From Kutzneria buriramensis (GTDB taxonomy: Bacteria > Actinomycetota > Actinomycetes > Mycobacteriales > Pseudonocardiaceae), in contig NZ_QUNO01000008.1 of assembly GCF_003387475.1 (NCBI RefSeq), positions 403,007 through 467,006 of the forward strand: 64,000 nt of DNA, read 5' to 3'. The notes below the pieces were generated by a model. It did not search any database and was not told where the DNA came from. It saw nothing but the letters and a program-made list of their open reading frames with translations. The position numbers were made by a program, and so were the translations under genes. Shown piece after piece: positions 16,550 through 28,754 of this stretch (positions are counted from its first letter, which is position 1; every line of letters begins with the position of its first letter).

Positions 16550-18610
16550 CCGGTCGGCGTAGTGCTCGATGCCCTCGACGGTGTGCGCGGCGGTGGCCAC
16601 GAGATCGTCCAGGCATTCGTCGATGTCCAGGTTGGCCCGCTCGACCAGGCCGTCGGTGAACAGCACCAGCCGGTCGCCGGGGGCCAGGCGCAGGATCTGC
16701 TCCTCGTACGTGGGCGAGCTGAACGCCCCGAGCAGCGGACCGGCGGCCAGCGGCAGCAGCGAGGCCTCACCGTCCCGCACCAGCAGCGGCGGCAGATGCC
16801 CCGCCCGCGCCCACACCAGGGTCGCGGTCGGCGGGTCGTACACCCCGCACAGCACGGTCCCGCTGATCCGCTCCGGCAGCGCGGCGGCGCTGGTGTTCAG
16901 CCAGGCCAGCAGCTGCGCCGGCGGCGCGCCGGTCATGGCCAGCCCGCGCAGCGCGTTGCGCATCGAGATCATGCCCGTGACCACGGGAATCCCGTGCCCG
17001 GCGATGTCCCCGACCACCAGCAGCAGCTGCCCGGACGGCAGCGTGACGGCGTCGTACCAGTCGCCGCCGACCAGGTGCTGGGTGGCCGCCGGCTGGTAGC
17101 GGACGGCGATCTCCAGGCCCTCGGTCTCCGGCAGCTGCGCGGTCGGCGGGATGATCGCGTGCTGGAGCTGGATCGCCAGCTGCTGCTGCTCGTCGGCGTG
17201 CTCGGCGGTCACCTCCAGCGCGAATTCCGTGTGGTACTCGGCCGTCACGTCCTGCCACGCCCCACGCAGCGTCACCACCTCCTCGGCGGCGCCCAGCACC
17301 GGCTCGGCGAACAGCCGCAGCTGGCGGTCCGGCATCTTGAACACGGCCGTCGCCGGCCGCCCGGCGTTGATCACGGTGTGCAGCAGGCGGTCCATCGTCG
17401 ACTCGCCGTCCGGCCCCAGCTCGGCGGCCAGTTCCCGCAGTGGCGCGGCGTGCCGGACGCCCAGCAGCTCCACCGTCTTCGGCGTCCACGTCACCTTGCC
17501 GGTGACCAGGCTTTCCTCCCAGCCGCCGAGGCCGCCGGCGCGCAGCGCGTTCTCGGCCAGTTCGGCGTCGTTGCGCCGCCGCCAGCTGATCGCCACGCCG
17601 TCGTACAGGCGGGCGACCCGGACCTGGCGCTCCTCGTCCAGGAACTCCTCGCTGACGCCGGTCGCCAGCACGCGCACGGCCCGCTCGAACAGGCCGTCGG
17701 CCTTCGCCGCGAACGGGAACAGCGCCAGCAGCCGCTCGCCGACCATGTCCGCCGGCGGCAGCGGCCAGCCGTCGCCGACGTGGTCCACCACGAAGTCGGC
17801 GACCTCGCCGTCGACCAGCTCGGGGCGGGCCGTCAGCACCGCGTCGACCAGGCTGTCCAGCAGCCCGAGCAGCCAGGACTGCTCGCCGTCGGCGTCGGTC
17901 AGGGTGCTCGCGCACAGGTCGGCCAGCGCGACCAGCTCGGTCCGCTGGCCCGGGGTGAAGTCACGGCGCGAGTTCGGCCAGCAGACCTCCATCGCGCCCA
18001 GCACGGCCCGGCTGTTGCGGATCGGCAGCACCGCGCGGGCCCCGCCCGACCAGCGCCCCACCGCCGGCGACAGGGCCGGATCCGACACGCCGGAGCGCAG
18101 CCAGAGCTGCCGCTGCTCCGCGATCGCCGTACGGGCGTTGGTGGCGAACTGGGGCGGCAGCAGGCGCCACCGGGCGGCCTCCGCCGGGCCCAGGCCCCGC
18201 GAGCCGACCAGCCGGAGCGTGCCGTCCGGATCCAGCCGCCAGATCGCCAGCGCCACCGCGCCGGTGGGCAGCAGTGCCTCGGTGAACACCGCGTCGGCCA
18301 GGGCGTCGCCGTCCCGGGCGGTGTCGGCGCGGGTCTCGGCCAAGCGCTTGTTCAGCACGGGGATGTCGCCCCGTAGCGGCGGCGGGGCCGTCTCCATCAG
18401 CTCCGCGGCCATCTCCAGCGGCGTCAGCCCGACGCTGTCGGCCAGCGTGTGCAGGTGCTCGGCGGCGTGCGCGAGGCTGCCCCCGACCCGCTCCACCAGC
18501 CGGCCTTTGGCCTGTTCGAGGACGGCGTCCGCGGCCGCCCGCGCCCGGAGCTGCGCCAGCTGGTCGCGCTGATGGGCGACCAGCCGGGCCAGGCGTTCGA
18601 GGTCGGACAC
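16484..18610 (-). CDS. Multi-sensor SpoIIE/PP2C-type serine phosphatase
   Basis: 708 residues, GTG start. Residues 1-75 resemble an ANTAR-like helical segment ([16 protein letters not shown]). A GAF domain follows (about 90-245), then a linker with a PAS-like domain (about 350-465), and the C-terminal SpoIIE phosphatase domain (about 490-705) with [18 protein letters not shown] and [11 protein letters not shown], whose Asp residues bind two metals. It is expected to dephosphorylate STAS proteins such as those encoded at 16148 and 23124. It is divergent from the poly-HAMP kinase gene with 83 bp between starts, so both may be expressed from one control region. Confidence 0.88.
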   Translation of the reverse strand: MSDLERLARLVAHQRDQLAQLRARAAADAVLEQAKGRLVERVGGSLAHAAEHLHTLADSVGLTPLEMAAELMETAPPPLRGDIPVLNKRLAETRADTARDGDALADAVFTEALLPTGAVALAIWRLDPDGTLRLVGSRGLGPAEAARWRLLPPQFATNARTAIAEQRQLWLRSGVSDPALSPAVGRWSGGARAVLPIRNSRAVLGAMEVCWPNSRRDFTPGQRTELVALADLCASTLTDADGEQSWLLGLLDSLVDAVLTARPELVDGEVADFVVDHVGDGWPLPPADMVGERLLALFPFAAKADGLFERAVRVLATGVSEEFLDEERQVRVARLYDGVAISWRRRNDAELAENALRAGGLGGWEESLVTGKVTWTPKTVELLGVRHAAPLRELAAELGPDGESTMDRLLHTVINAGRPATAVFKMPDRQLRLFAEPVLGAAEEVVTLRGAWQDVTAEYHTEFALEVTAEHADEQQQLAIQLQHAIIPPTAQLPETEGLEIAVRYQPAATQHLVGGDWYDAVTLPSGQLLLVVGDIAGHGIPVVTGMISMRNALRGLAMTGAPPAQLLAWLNTSAAALPERISGTVLCGVYDPPTATLVWARAGHLPPLLVRDGEASLLPLAAGPLLGAFSSPTYEEQILRLAPGDRLVLFTDGLVERANLDIDECLDDLVATAAHTVEGIEHYADRLLAHVGANARDDTCLLALRVR

Positions 18611-18693
18611 CGGCCGAGTGTAGAAGTCGCCTGGCCGTTATGCCCGCGTGCCAGGATGGATCTCCGGGGACCGAGAGCAGCGGGAGCGGATGG

Positions 18694-23079
<4,386 letters not shown>

Positions 23080-23123
23080 CCGTGCCGTAGGCTGCGGCGT
23101 CAGTCCGAGGATTGGGAGAGTAC

Positions 23124-23477
23124 GTGCCCGAGAACACCGGCGCCTTCACCGCCGAGACCGAGCTGGTCGACGGCGTGGCCGTCGTCCACCTGGCCGGCGA
23201 GCTGGACATGCAGACCGTGCCGGCGGCGACCCTCGAGCTGGACCGCGCCGTCGGCGGCGGGGCCGGCGGTGTGGTGGTGAACCTCGGTGGGCTCACCTTC
23301 CTCGCGTCCGCCGGCCTGGCCATGCTGGCCGCCGTCGCCGAGCAGGCCCGTCAGGGCGGCGTGGCGCTGCGGCTGGTCGCCGACAGCCGGGTCGTGCTGC
23401 GTCCGCTGGAGATCACCGGGCTGGACGCCGGTTTCGACATCCGCGACACCGTCCAGACCGCGCTGGCGTCGCTGTAG
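23124..23477 (+). CDS. STAS-domain anti-sigma factor antagonist
   Basis: 117 residues from GTG 23124 (GGGAGAG upstream); a TTG at 23112 is less well placed. STAS motifs are HLAGELDMQTVP, VVVNLGGLTFLASAGLAML with the candidate phospho-Ser in FLASAGL, and LRPLEITGLDAGFDI. It begins 44 nt after the hybrid kinase and ends against the convergent Rho_N-like gene with a single base between stop codons. It is likely a substrate of the SpoIIE phosphatase at 16484-18610. Confidence 0.85.
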   Translation: MPENTGAFTAETELVDGVAVVHLAGELDMQTVPAATLELDRAVGGGAGGVVVNLGGLTFLASAGLAMLAAVAEQARQGGVALRLVADSRVVLRPLEITGLDAGFDIRDTVQTALASL

Positions 23478-23478
23478 G

Positions 23479-23802
23479 TCACCGCCCCAGCGCGTTGGCC
23501 AGCTGCTTCTTGGTCATCTTGGAGCGGCCCTTGATGTTGCGCTGCCGGGCCTCGTTGTAGAGCTGGTCACGGGTCGGGCCGCCGGGGCCTGAGTGCGACC
23601 GCTTGCCGCCCCGGTGCTGCGGCGAGACGTCCTCGGTCGACGACCGGCTCGCCGTGCGGGACTCGCCCTGCTGCGCCCGGTTCTTGTTCACCGTGCGGGC
23701 GGCGATCTCCTCGGCGCGGTCCTCGCCGGTGCCGCGCTCCAGCTGCGACTCCTTGATGTGCTCGTACTGGCGTTCCCTTTTGTCGCTCCAGGCCTGTGGC
23801 AT
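23479..23802 (-). CDS. Small Rho_N/SAP-like protein (annotated elsewhere as plasmid stabilisation protein)
   Basis: 107 residues, ATG start with AGGAGG upstream on the minus strand. The N-terminal half is charged (SDKRERQYEHIKESQLERG, AEEIAARTVNKNRAQQGE), the middle is Ser/Gly-rich and probably disordered, and the C-terminus DQLYNEARQRNIKGRSKMTK resembles the Rho N-terminal or SAP helix-extended-loop-helix that binds nucleic acid. Homologues are common in actinobacteria; the plasmid-stabilisation label has no support that I can see here. A nucleic-acid-binding role is inferred from the C-terminal motif. Confidence 0.8.
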   Translation of the reverse strand: MPQAWSDKRERQYEHIKESQLERGTGEDRAEEIAARTVNKNRAQQGESRTASRSSTEDVSPQHRGGKRSHSGPGGPTRDQLYNEARQRNIKGRSKMTKKQLANALGR

Positions 23803-23859
23803 GGCGCACCTCCTCCCCGTCGGGCTACCCGGGGCCGGCGGGGTTTATGCTGGCTCGGA

Positions 23860-23959
23860 CCGGTGGTGGGGCTCGCCGGCCCGGACTCGGGGAAACCGTG
23901 GCAGCACTGCCGCCAACAGTCCCTACTGGATCCTGTCCGTTTCGGGTTCTTGTAGGAGG
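23860..23959 (+). promoter_or_regulatory. Fluoride riboswitch (crcB motif), divergent, with SD-sequestering platform
   Basis: P1 is 23860-23865 with 23874-23879. The 5' pseudoknot strand GGGCU (23869-23873) pairs with AGUCC (23918-23922). AAAC (23893-23896) precedes P3 (23898-23903 with 23908-23913), and CUACUG follows the pseudoknot. Aligned to the Thermotoga petrophila aptamer, A40 and U48 and the G8-C37 pair are kept, while the A6-U38 pair has become G6-C38. An extra CCCG-GACU-CGGG hairpin sits between P1 and AAAC. CCUAC (23922-23926) can also pair with GUAGG (23952-23956), which overlaps the AGGAGG ribosome site, suggesting translational control of crcB. Confidence 0.75.
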
Positions 23960-23964
23960 CCTGT

Positions 23965-24417
23965 GTGTCGGTCGACCCCGATGTCGACGTCCACGTCCCG
24001 GCGCAGCGGCGCGAACTCGCCCGCACGCACGGCGGTGTCCTGGCGGTGATCGCGCTCGGCGGCGGTCTCGGCGCCCTGGCCCGCTTCGGCATCGCCCAGT
24101 GGCTGCCGACCACGCCCGGGCATTTCCCGCTCGGCACGTTCGTCATCAACGTGGTGGGCTGCTTCCTCATCGGTGTGCTGATGATCCGATGGGGACAGCG
24201 GCCGCTGCTGCGGCCGTTCCTCGGCGTCGGCATTCTCGGCGGTTTCACCACGTTCTCCACGTACGCCGTCGAGACGCGGGCGCTGCTCAGTCCCGGCGAG
24301 GTGCCGCTCGGCCTGCTGTATCTGTTCGGCACCCTCGCCGGAGCGATGCTCGCCGTGCTCGCCGGCGTGGTGCTGATGCGGTTGCTGACACGCCGGCCGG
24401 CGGGGGTGTCGGCGTGA
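23965..24417 (+). CDS. crcB: Fluoride channel CrcB/Fluc, first subunit
   Basis: 150 residues from GTG 23965, 5 nt after AGGAGG. Four transmembrane helices; GGLGALARFGIAQWL, GTFVINVVGCFLIG (with the pore Asn) and GGFTTFSTYAVE (Phe-box region) are diagnostic. It exports fluoride passively as a dimer. It lies directly behind a fluoride riboswitch and overlaps a second crcB gene by 4 bp, so the two probably form a heterodimer, as known for paired Fluc genes in other Gram-positives. An N-terminal extension of about 25 polar residues precedes the first helix. Confidence 0.92.
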   Translation: MSVDPDVDVHVPAQRRELARTHGGVLAVIALGGGLGALARFGIAQWLPTTPGHFPLGTFVINVVGCFLIGVLMIRWGQRPLLRPFLGVGILGGFTTFSTYAVETRALLSPGEVPLGLLYLFGTLAGAMLAVLAGVVLMRLLTRRPAGVSA

Positions 24418-24770
24418 CCCTGGTCCTGGTCTTCCTGGGCGCGGTCGTCGGCGCGCCGATGCGGTACCTCACCGATCGCGCCGTGCAGATCCGGCACGAC
24501 TCCATCTTCCCGTGGGGCACCATGACGGTGAACGTCGTCGGCTGTCTCGTGCTGGGTTTCCTTGCCGGCCTGGGAACTTCGCTACCGAGCGGCGTCGCCG
24601 CGTTGGTGGGCAGCGGTTTCTGCGGGGCCCTCACCACGTACAGCACCTTCAGCTACGAGACCCTGCGGCTCGTGGAGCAGCGGGCCTACCTGTACGCGGT
24701 CATGAACGTGCTCATCAGCCTCATCGCCGGGCTGGGCGCGGTGTTCCTCGGCTACGCGCTGGCCGCATGA
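24414..24770 (+). CDS. crcB: Fluoride channel CrcB/Fluc, second subunit
   Basis: 118 residues from GTG 24414, overlapping the first crcB stop (GTGA). It has four helices, GAVVGAPMRYLTDR, WGTMTVNVVGCLVLG with the conserved Asn, and GFCGALTTYSTFSYE. It is compact compared with the first copy and lacks the N-terminal extension. Coupled translation of two different subunits under one riboswitch points to an obligate heterodimer; a dual-topology homodimer is the alternative. Confidence 0.92.
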   Translation: MTLVLVFLGAVVGAPMRYLTDRAVQIRHDSIFPWGTMTVNVVGCLVLGFLAGLGTSLPSGVAALVGSGFCGALTTYSTFSYETLRLVEQRAYLYAVMNVLISLIAGLGAVFLGYALAA

Positions 24771-24851
24771 GCGATCCTCGACTTCCGGAGTCGGGGCGCG
24801 GGGCCTGTCCGCCTGGTGGTCGTCGGCGGTGGGAAGGCCGTTAGCGTCGCT

Positions 24852-24865
24852 CACTCGATCGAGTG
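24852..24865. promoter_or_regulatory. Perfect 14-bp palindrome, possible operator
   Basis: CACTCGATCGAGTG is a perfect palindrome about 120 bp upstream of the small membrane protein gene at 24985, in a 214-bp intergenic region that otherwise shows nothing. Function is not established. Confidence 0.35.
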
Positions 24866-24984
24866 TAATGGCGCGGTGAATTGGTGATCGTCGAAACGTG
24901 CGGCGATATTCCGGCGAAGAGTCATCACAAGTCGCGGACATCGTGGTCCGCAATCGTGATCGAATTCGCGAGGATGGTGAACTC

Positions 24985-25278
24985 ATGACCGACCGCTACG
25001 CCAAATGGGTCGTGGGCGTCCTGGTCACGTCCGTCGTCGGACTGGTGATCGGCCTCATTCTGCACGCCAAGTACGCCGCCGACGTGCAGTCCTGCTCGAC
25101 CCTGTTCCACAAGGCCGAGCAGGCCCTTTCGTCGTCCTATCGGGCGACCTGCACGACCGCCTCGTCCATGACCGGCATCGGCACGGCAATCATGGTGGTG
25201 TGCGGATGCGTGGCGGTGCTCGCCGTCATCGTCGGTATCGTGCGTTACATGCAGGTCCACCAGAACACCTCCGCATAA
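24985..25278 (+). CDS. Small two-helix membrane protein, unknown
   Basis: 97 residues from ATG 24985 with GAGGA 10 nt upstream. Helices lie at about 9-28 (WVVGVLVTSVVGLVIGLIL) and 63-87 (GIGTAIMVVCGCVAVLAVIV), separated by an outer loop of about 35 residues with two cysteines that could form a disulfide. I recognise no family. It is monocistronic, with a hairpin terminator beginning 19 nt downstream. Confidence 0.6.
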   Translation: MTDRYAKWVVGVLVTSVVGLVIGLILHAKYAADVQSCSTLFHKAEQALSSSYRATCTTASSMTGIGTAIMVVCGCVAVLAVIVGIVRYMQVHQNTSA

Positions 25279-25296
25279 GCGGGATTCGCGACGAGT

Positions 25297-25317
25297 CCGC
25301 GCCGTTTTCCGGCGCGG
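25297..25317 (+). terminator. Hairpin after the small membrane protein gene
   Basis: CCGCGCCG (25297-25304) pairs with CGGCGCGG (25310-25317) around a TTTTC loop. Confidence 0.6.
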
Positions 25318-25379
25318 GCCGTCGGCGTTTGTCCGGCGCGATTGTTGTCGTATGAAGCACGTGCGGGCATACTGCCGCC

Positions 25380-25991
25380 ATGAGTCGACCGACGCGGGGC
25401 TTCGTCGGCCAGCGCCGGCCCACCGGGAGCCTCCGGCTGCCGCCGGGCCAGTACGACATCGGCCGCGACTTCCCGGTGCTGACCGCGGAGGTCACGCCGC
25501 GGGTGCACACCGACCGCTGGACCATGACCATCGACGGCCAGGTCCGCCGGCCCGGCAAGTGGACGTGGGACGAGCTGCACCGCCTGCCGCAGGAGGAATA
25601 CCGCGGCGACATCCACTGCGTGACGACCTGGTCCAAGTTCGACACCCGCTTCGGCGGCGTGAGCCTGGACCTGTTGCTGGACCAGGTCGAGCCGCTGCCG
25701 GCGGCCACGCACGTGCTGGCCACGTCCACCACCGGCTACACCACGAACCTGCCGCTGGAGCACATCAGCAACGGCAAGGCGTGGCTGGTCTGGACGCACG
25801 AGGGCAAGCCGCTGCCGCGTGAGCACGGCGGCCCGGTCCGCCTGCTGGTGCCGCACCTGTACTTCTGGAAGAGCGCGAAGTGGATCACCAAGCTGACCCT
25901 GCTCGACCACGACGTGCAGGGCTTCTGGGAGCGCAACGGCTACCACGACCTGGGCGACCCGTGGCGGGAGCAGAGGTATCAGGGTGACTGA
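25380..25991 (+). CDS. Sulfite-oxidase-like molybdopterin protein
   Basis: 203 residues. The molybdopterin-binding domain of the sulfite oxidase/MsrP family is recognised by DRWTMTIDGQVRRPGKWTW, DIHCVTTWSKFD with Cys80 as the probable Mo ligand, and HGGPVRLLVPHLYFWKSAKW. There is no Tat signal, so unlike MsrP it stays in the cytoplasm. The next gene, a flavoreductase, overlaps by 8 bp and probably supplies electrons. The pair is widespread in actinobacteria; the oxidised or reduced substrate is not known. Confidence 0.88.
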   Translation: MSRPTRGFVGQRRPTGSLRLPPGQYDIGRDFPVLTAEVTPRVHTDRWTMTIDGQVRRPGKWTWDELHRLPQEEYRGDIHCVTTWSKFDTRFGGVSLDLLLDQVEPLPAATHVLATSTTGYTTNLPLEHISNGKAWLVWTHEGKPLPREHGGPVRLLVPHLYFWKSAKWITKLTLLDHDVQGFWERNGYHDLGDPWREQRYQGD

Positions 25992-26661
25992 CCCGCGCGG
26001 CTGGCGGTACGCGAAGGTCGTGGCGATCGGCCACGACACGCCGCACAGCGTCACCCTCCGACTCGACGTGCCGGACCGCGTGCGGCACCTGCCCGGCCAG
26101 CACTACGTGGTCCGGCTGACGGCCGAGGACGGCTACCGGGCGCAGCGCTCGTACTCGGTGGCCTCGGCCCCGGCCGACCCGTTGCTGGAGCTGTTCGTGG
26201 AACGCCTCGACGACGGCGAGGTCTCCACCTACCTCGCCGACATCGTCGAGCCGGGCGACGAGCTGGAGGTGCGCGGCCCGATCGGCGGCTGGTTCGCGTG
26301 GAACGGCGACCTGCCGGCGCTCGGCATCGGCGGCGGCTCCGGGATCGTGCCGATGATCTCCATGCTGCGGCACAATCCCGACAACTTTCGCGTGGCGGCC
26401 TCCGTCCGCACGATGGCAGACCTCCCGTACGCCAACGAACTCGTGGCCGCCGACGCCCTGATCGCCGTGACCCGCGAGGATTTCCGCGGGCGCAAGGGCA
26501 GTCGGCTGACCGCGCAGGAACTCGTGCCCCTCTACACTCCCGGCGCCATCTGCTACGTCTGCGGATCGGCCGCTTTCGCCGAGGCGGCAAGCATGCTGCT
26601 GCTGGACATCGGGGTCCCCACGGAGGACATCCGCGTCGAGAGGTTCGGGCCGAGCGGCTGA
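25984..26661 (+). CDS. FAD/NAD(P)-binding ferredoxin-reductase-type oxidoreductase
   Basis: 225 residues from GTG 25984, overlapping the preceding gene by 8 bp. It has the ferredoxin-NADP reductase fold: FAD-binding RSYSVASAP (Arg55), GGWFAWNGD, the NAD-binding LGIGGGSGIVPM and a C-terminal CYVCGSAAFAEA. No iron-sulfur domain is attached. With the molybdopterin protein upstream it likely forms a two-component NAD(P)H-driven redox pair, as in other actinobacteria. Confidence 0.88.
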   Translation: MTDPRGWRYAKVVAIGHDTPHSVTLRLDVPDRVRHLPGQHYVVRLTAEDGYRAQRSYSVASAPADPLLELFVERLDDGEVSTYLADIVEPGDELEVRGPIGGWFAWNGDLPALGIGGGSGIVPMISMLRHNPDNFRVAASVRTMADLPYANELVAADALIAVTREDFRGRKGSRLTAQELVPLYTPGAICYVCGSAAFAEAASMLLLDIGVPTEDIRVERFGPSG

Positions 26662-26759
26662 GGATCGGGCGGTCTGATTCATCACCAGGACAGATCCAGT
26701 TCACGGCATGGTCGCTCCATCGGCCTAGGTTCCTCGCGATCCCGAGCCGAGGAGTCCCG

Positions 26760-28313
26760 ATGTCCGACACCACCAAGCGCACCGTCAGCCGAAGAGGAGC
26801 GCTGGGCCTGCTCGGCGCGACCGCAGCCGCGGCCCCGCTGATCGGCAGCACCGCCGCCGAGGCCGCGACCCCCGCGTTCGTGCCCAGCGTCGGCAACGGC
26901 GCCACGCCCGTGCAGGGCCTGCACCTCCAGTTCGGCGCCGACCCGGCCCGCCAGATGGTCGTCTCCTGGATCACCGAGGGCTCGGTGCGCAAGCCCCGCG
27001 TCGTCTACGGCACGCTGGAGGGCGGCTTCGGCGGCTGCGTGGACGCCGACACCAAGACCTATGTGGACGGCACCTCGGGCCGCACCGTCCACATCCACCA
27101 CGCCGAGCTGAACCGCTTGCGCCCCAACACCCAGTACATGTACGCGGCGCAGCACGACGGCGCGACCCCGGACGCCGGGACCTTCCGCACCGCTCCCTCG
27201 GGCCGGATGCCGTTCACCTTCACCAGCTTCGGCGACCAGAGCGCGCCGCAGGTCACCTGGGCCAGCAACGGCAGCGTCGGCCTGGACGCCAACTCCACGC
27301 CGGCCACCAAGGACATCGTCACCGGCATCGAGACCGTGGCCCCGCTGTTCCACCTGCTCAACGGCGACCTGTGCTACGCCAACCTGGACGTGGACCGGGT
27401 CCGCACCTGGAACAACTTCTTCACCAACAACACCCGCTCGGCGCGGTTCCGGCCGTGGATGCCGGCCGCCGGCAACCACGAGATCGAGAAGCAGAACGGC
27501 CCCATCGGCCTGGCCGCCTTCCAGGCGTACTTCCAGCTGCCGTCGACCGAGTCCGACCCGGAGATGGCCGGCCTCTGGTACGCGTTCACCGCCGGCTCGG
27601 TGCGGGTGATCGTGCTCCAGAACGACGACAACTGCCTCCAGGACGGCGGCGACGTCTACATCAGCGGCTACTCCGGCGGCCGCCAGCTGGCCTGGCTGGA
27701 GAAGACCCTCGCCGCGGCGCGCAAGTCCCGCGACATCGACTGGGTCGTCGTCGCCATGCACCAGGTGATGATCAGCACCTCCGACGCCAACGGCGCCGAC
27801 CTCGGGCTGCGCCAGAAGTACGGGCCGCTGTTCGACAAGTACGGCGTGGACCTGGTGCTGTGCGGGCACGAGCACGACTACGAGCGCTCGCTCGCGGTGC
27901 ACGGCGTGGTCTCCGGCAGCGAGACGCTCACCCCGAACCCGGTGTCCTCGGCCACCGACAACATCGACGCCACGCACGGCACCGTGCACATGATCCTGGG
28001 AGGCGGCGGGGTTTCCGGCACCACCAACGGTTCCTTCTTCAAGGACGGCACCGGCAAGGTGATCACCGCCGTGTCGGCGACGCCGGGCTCCAACGGCAAG
28101 CGGACCGCCACGTACGTCAAGGAGGAGGCGGTGTGGAGCGCGGTCCGCGACCTCGACCACCCGTACGGCTTCGCCGCGTTCACGGTGGACCCGGGCCGCT
28201 GGCCGGGCGACACCACGACCATGCACGTGACGTACTACAACATCAACAAGCCCCACGGCGACCTGTCGGTGTTCGAGAAGTTCAGCCTGCACCGCAAGCG
28301 TTCCGACGGCTGA
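26760..28313 (+). CDS. Tat-exported purple acid phosphatase-type metallophosphoesterase
   Basis: 517 residues, ATG 26760 behind GAGGAG. The N-terminus SRRGALGLLG with a hydrophobic stretch to about residue 38 is a Tat signal. An N-terminal fibronectin-like purple-acid-phosphatase domain (about 45-145) precedes the catalytic domain with FGDQ, GDLCY (Asp203), GNHE (Asn239), VVAMHQ and GHEHDYE (His370, His372), the full set for a dinuclear metal site. It probably releases phosphate from esters outside the cell. It stands alone, 98 bp after the redox pair. Confidence 0.9.
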   Translation: MSDTTKRTVSRRGALGLLGATAAAAPLIGSTAAEAATPAFVPSVGNGATPVQGLHLQFGADPARQMVVSWITEGSVRKPRVVYGTLEGGFGGCVDADTKTYVDGTSGRTVHIHHAELNRLRPNTQYMYAAQHDGATPDAGTFRTAPSGRMPFTFTSFGDQSAPQVTWASNGSVGLDANSTPATKDIVTGIETVAPLFHLLNGDLCYANLDVDRVRTWNNFFTNNTRSARFRPWMPAAGNHEIEKQNGPIGLAAFQAYFQLPSTESDPEMAGLWYAFTAGSVRVIVLQNDDNCLQDGGDVYISGYSGGRQLAWLEKTLAAARKSRDIDWVVVAMHQVMISTSDANGADLGLRQKYGPLFDKYGVDLVLCGHEHDYERSLAVHGVVSGSETLTPNPVSSATDNIDATHGTVHMILGGGGVSGTTNGSFFKDGTGKVITAVSATPGSNGKRTATYVKEEAVWSAVRDLDHPYGFAAFTVDPGRWPGDTTTMHVTYYNINKPHGDLSVFEKFSLHRKRSDG

Positions 28314-28379
28314 GGAGCACCGTGACCACCCGGCCGGCGGCTCTGCCGTGCCGCCACATGGTCGACTAACTTGCATCCC

Positions 28380-28688
28380 ATGACTCAACCGCAGCCATGG
28401 CAGACGCAGGTCCCGGGTCCCACCCGGCCGACGGGTGGGCCCGGGACCGCGATCGTCGCGCTCGTGCTCGGGGCGTTCGGGTGCGTGGTGTGGCTGTTGC
28501 CGATCGTCGAGGCCGGCATCCGGCACTATCTGCCGTTCCCGTTCGCGCTGGGCGGTCTCGTCCTCGGCATCGCCGCCCTGACCGGACGCCGCCGCGGCAA
28601 GCCGATGGCCGCCGTCGGCGTGCTGCTGTCGGTGATCGCGCTGCTGCTGGGGATGTTCATGGTCGGCCTGGAGGTCCTGCACGGCTGA
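28380..28688 (+). CDS. Small DUF4190-like membrane protein
   Basis: 102 residues from ATG 28380. A Pro/Gln/Thr-rich N-terminus (about 24 residues) is followed by three hydrophobic segments (about 25-42, 47-66 and 74-98) with short basic turns (TGRRRGKP), the pattern of DUF4190 proteins. Function is unknown. It ends seven nucleotides before a 24-bp perfect hairpin shared with the convergent GGDEF gene. Confidence 0.7.
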   Translation: MTQPQPWQTQVPGPTRPTGGPGTAIVALVLGAFGCVVWLLPIVEAGIRHYLPFPFALGGLVLGIAALTGRRRGKPMAAVGVLLSVIALLLGMFMVGLEVLHG

Positions 28689-28695
28689 CGGCTCC

Positions 28696-28754
28696 GATGC
28701 AGGGAAGGACGCCTTACCCGCGTCGAACGAGGGTAAGGCGTCCTTCCCTGCATC
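28696..28754. terminator. 24-bp perfect hairpin between convergent genes
   Basis: Arms 28696-28719 and 28731-28754 pair without mismatch around an 11-nt loop. The right arm includes part of the stop codon (28753-28755) of the diguanylate cyclase gene. It is the longest perfect stem in the window and probably terminates from both sides. Confidence 0.8.

Noticed and set aside
13915..16770. 951-codon minus-strand frame over the acyltransferase gene
   Set aside because: It is antisense to a clear acyltransferase/SGNH protein; only its first part coincides with real coding sequence, and that belongs to another frame's phosphatase.
25780..25800. dre-like string inside the sulfite-oxidase-like gene
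   Set aside because: It lies inside coding sequence and matches only half of the palindrome.
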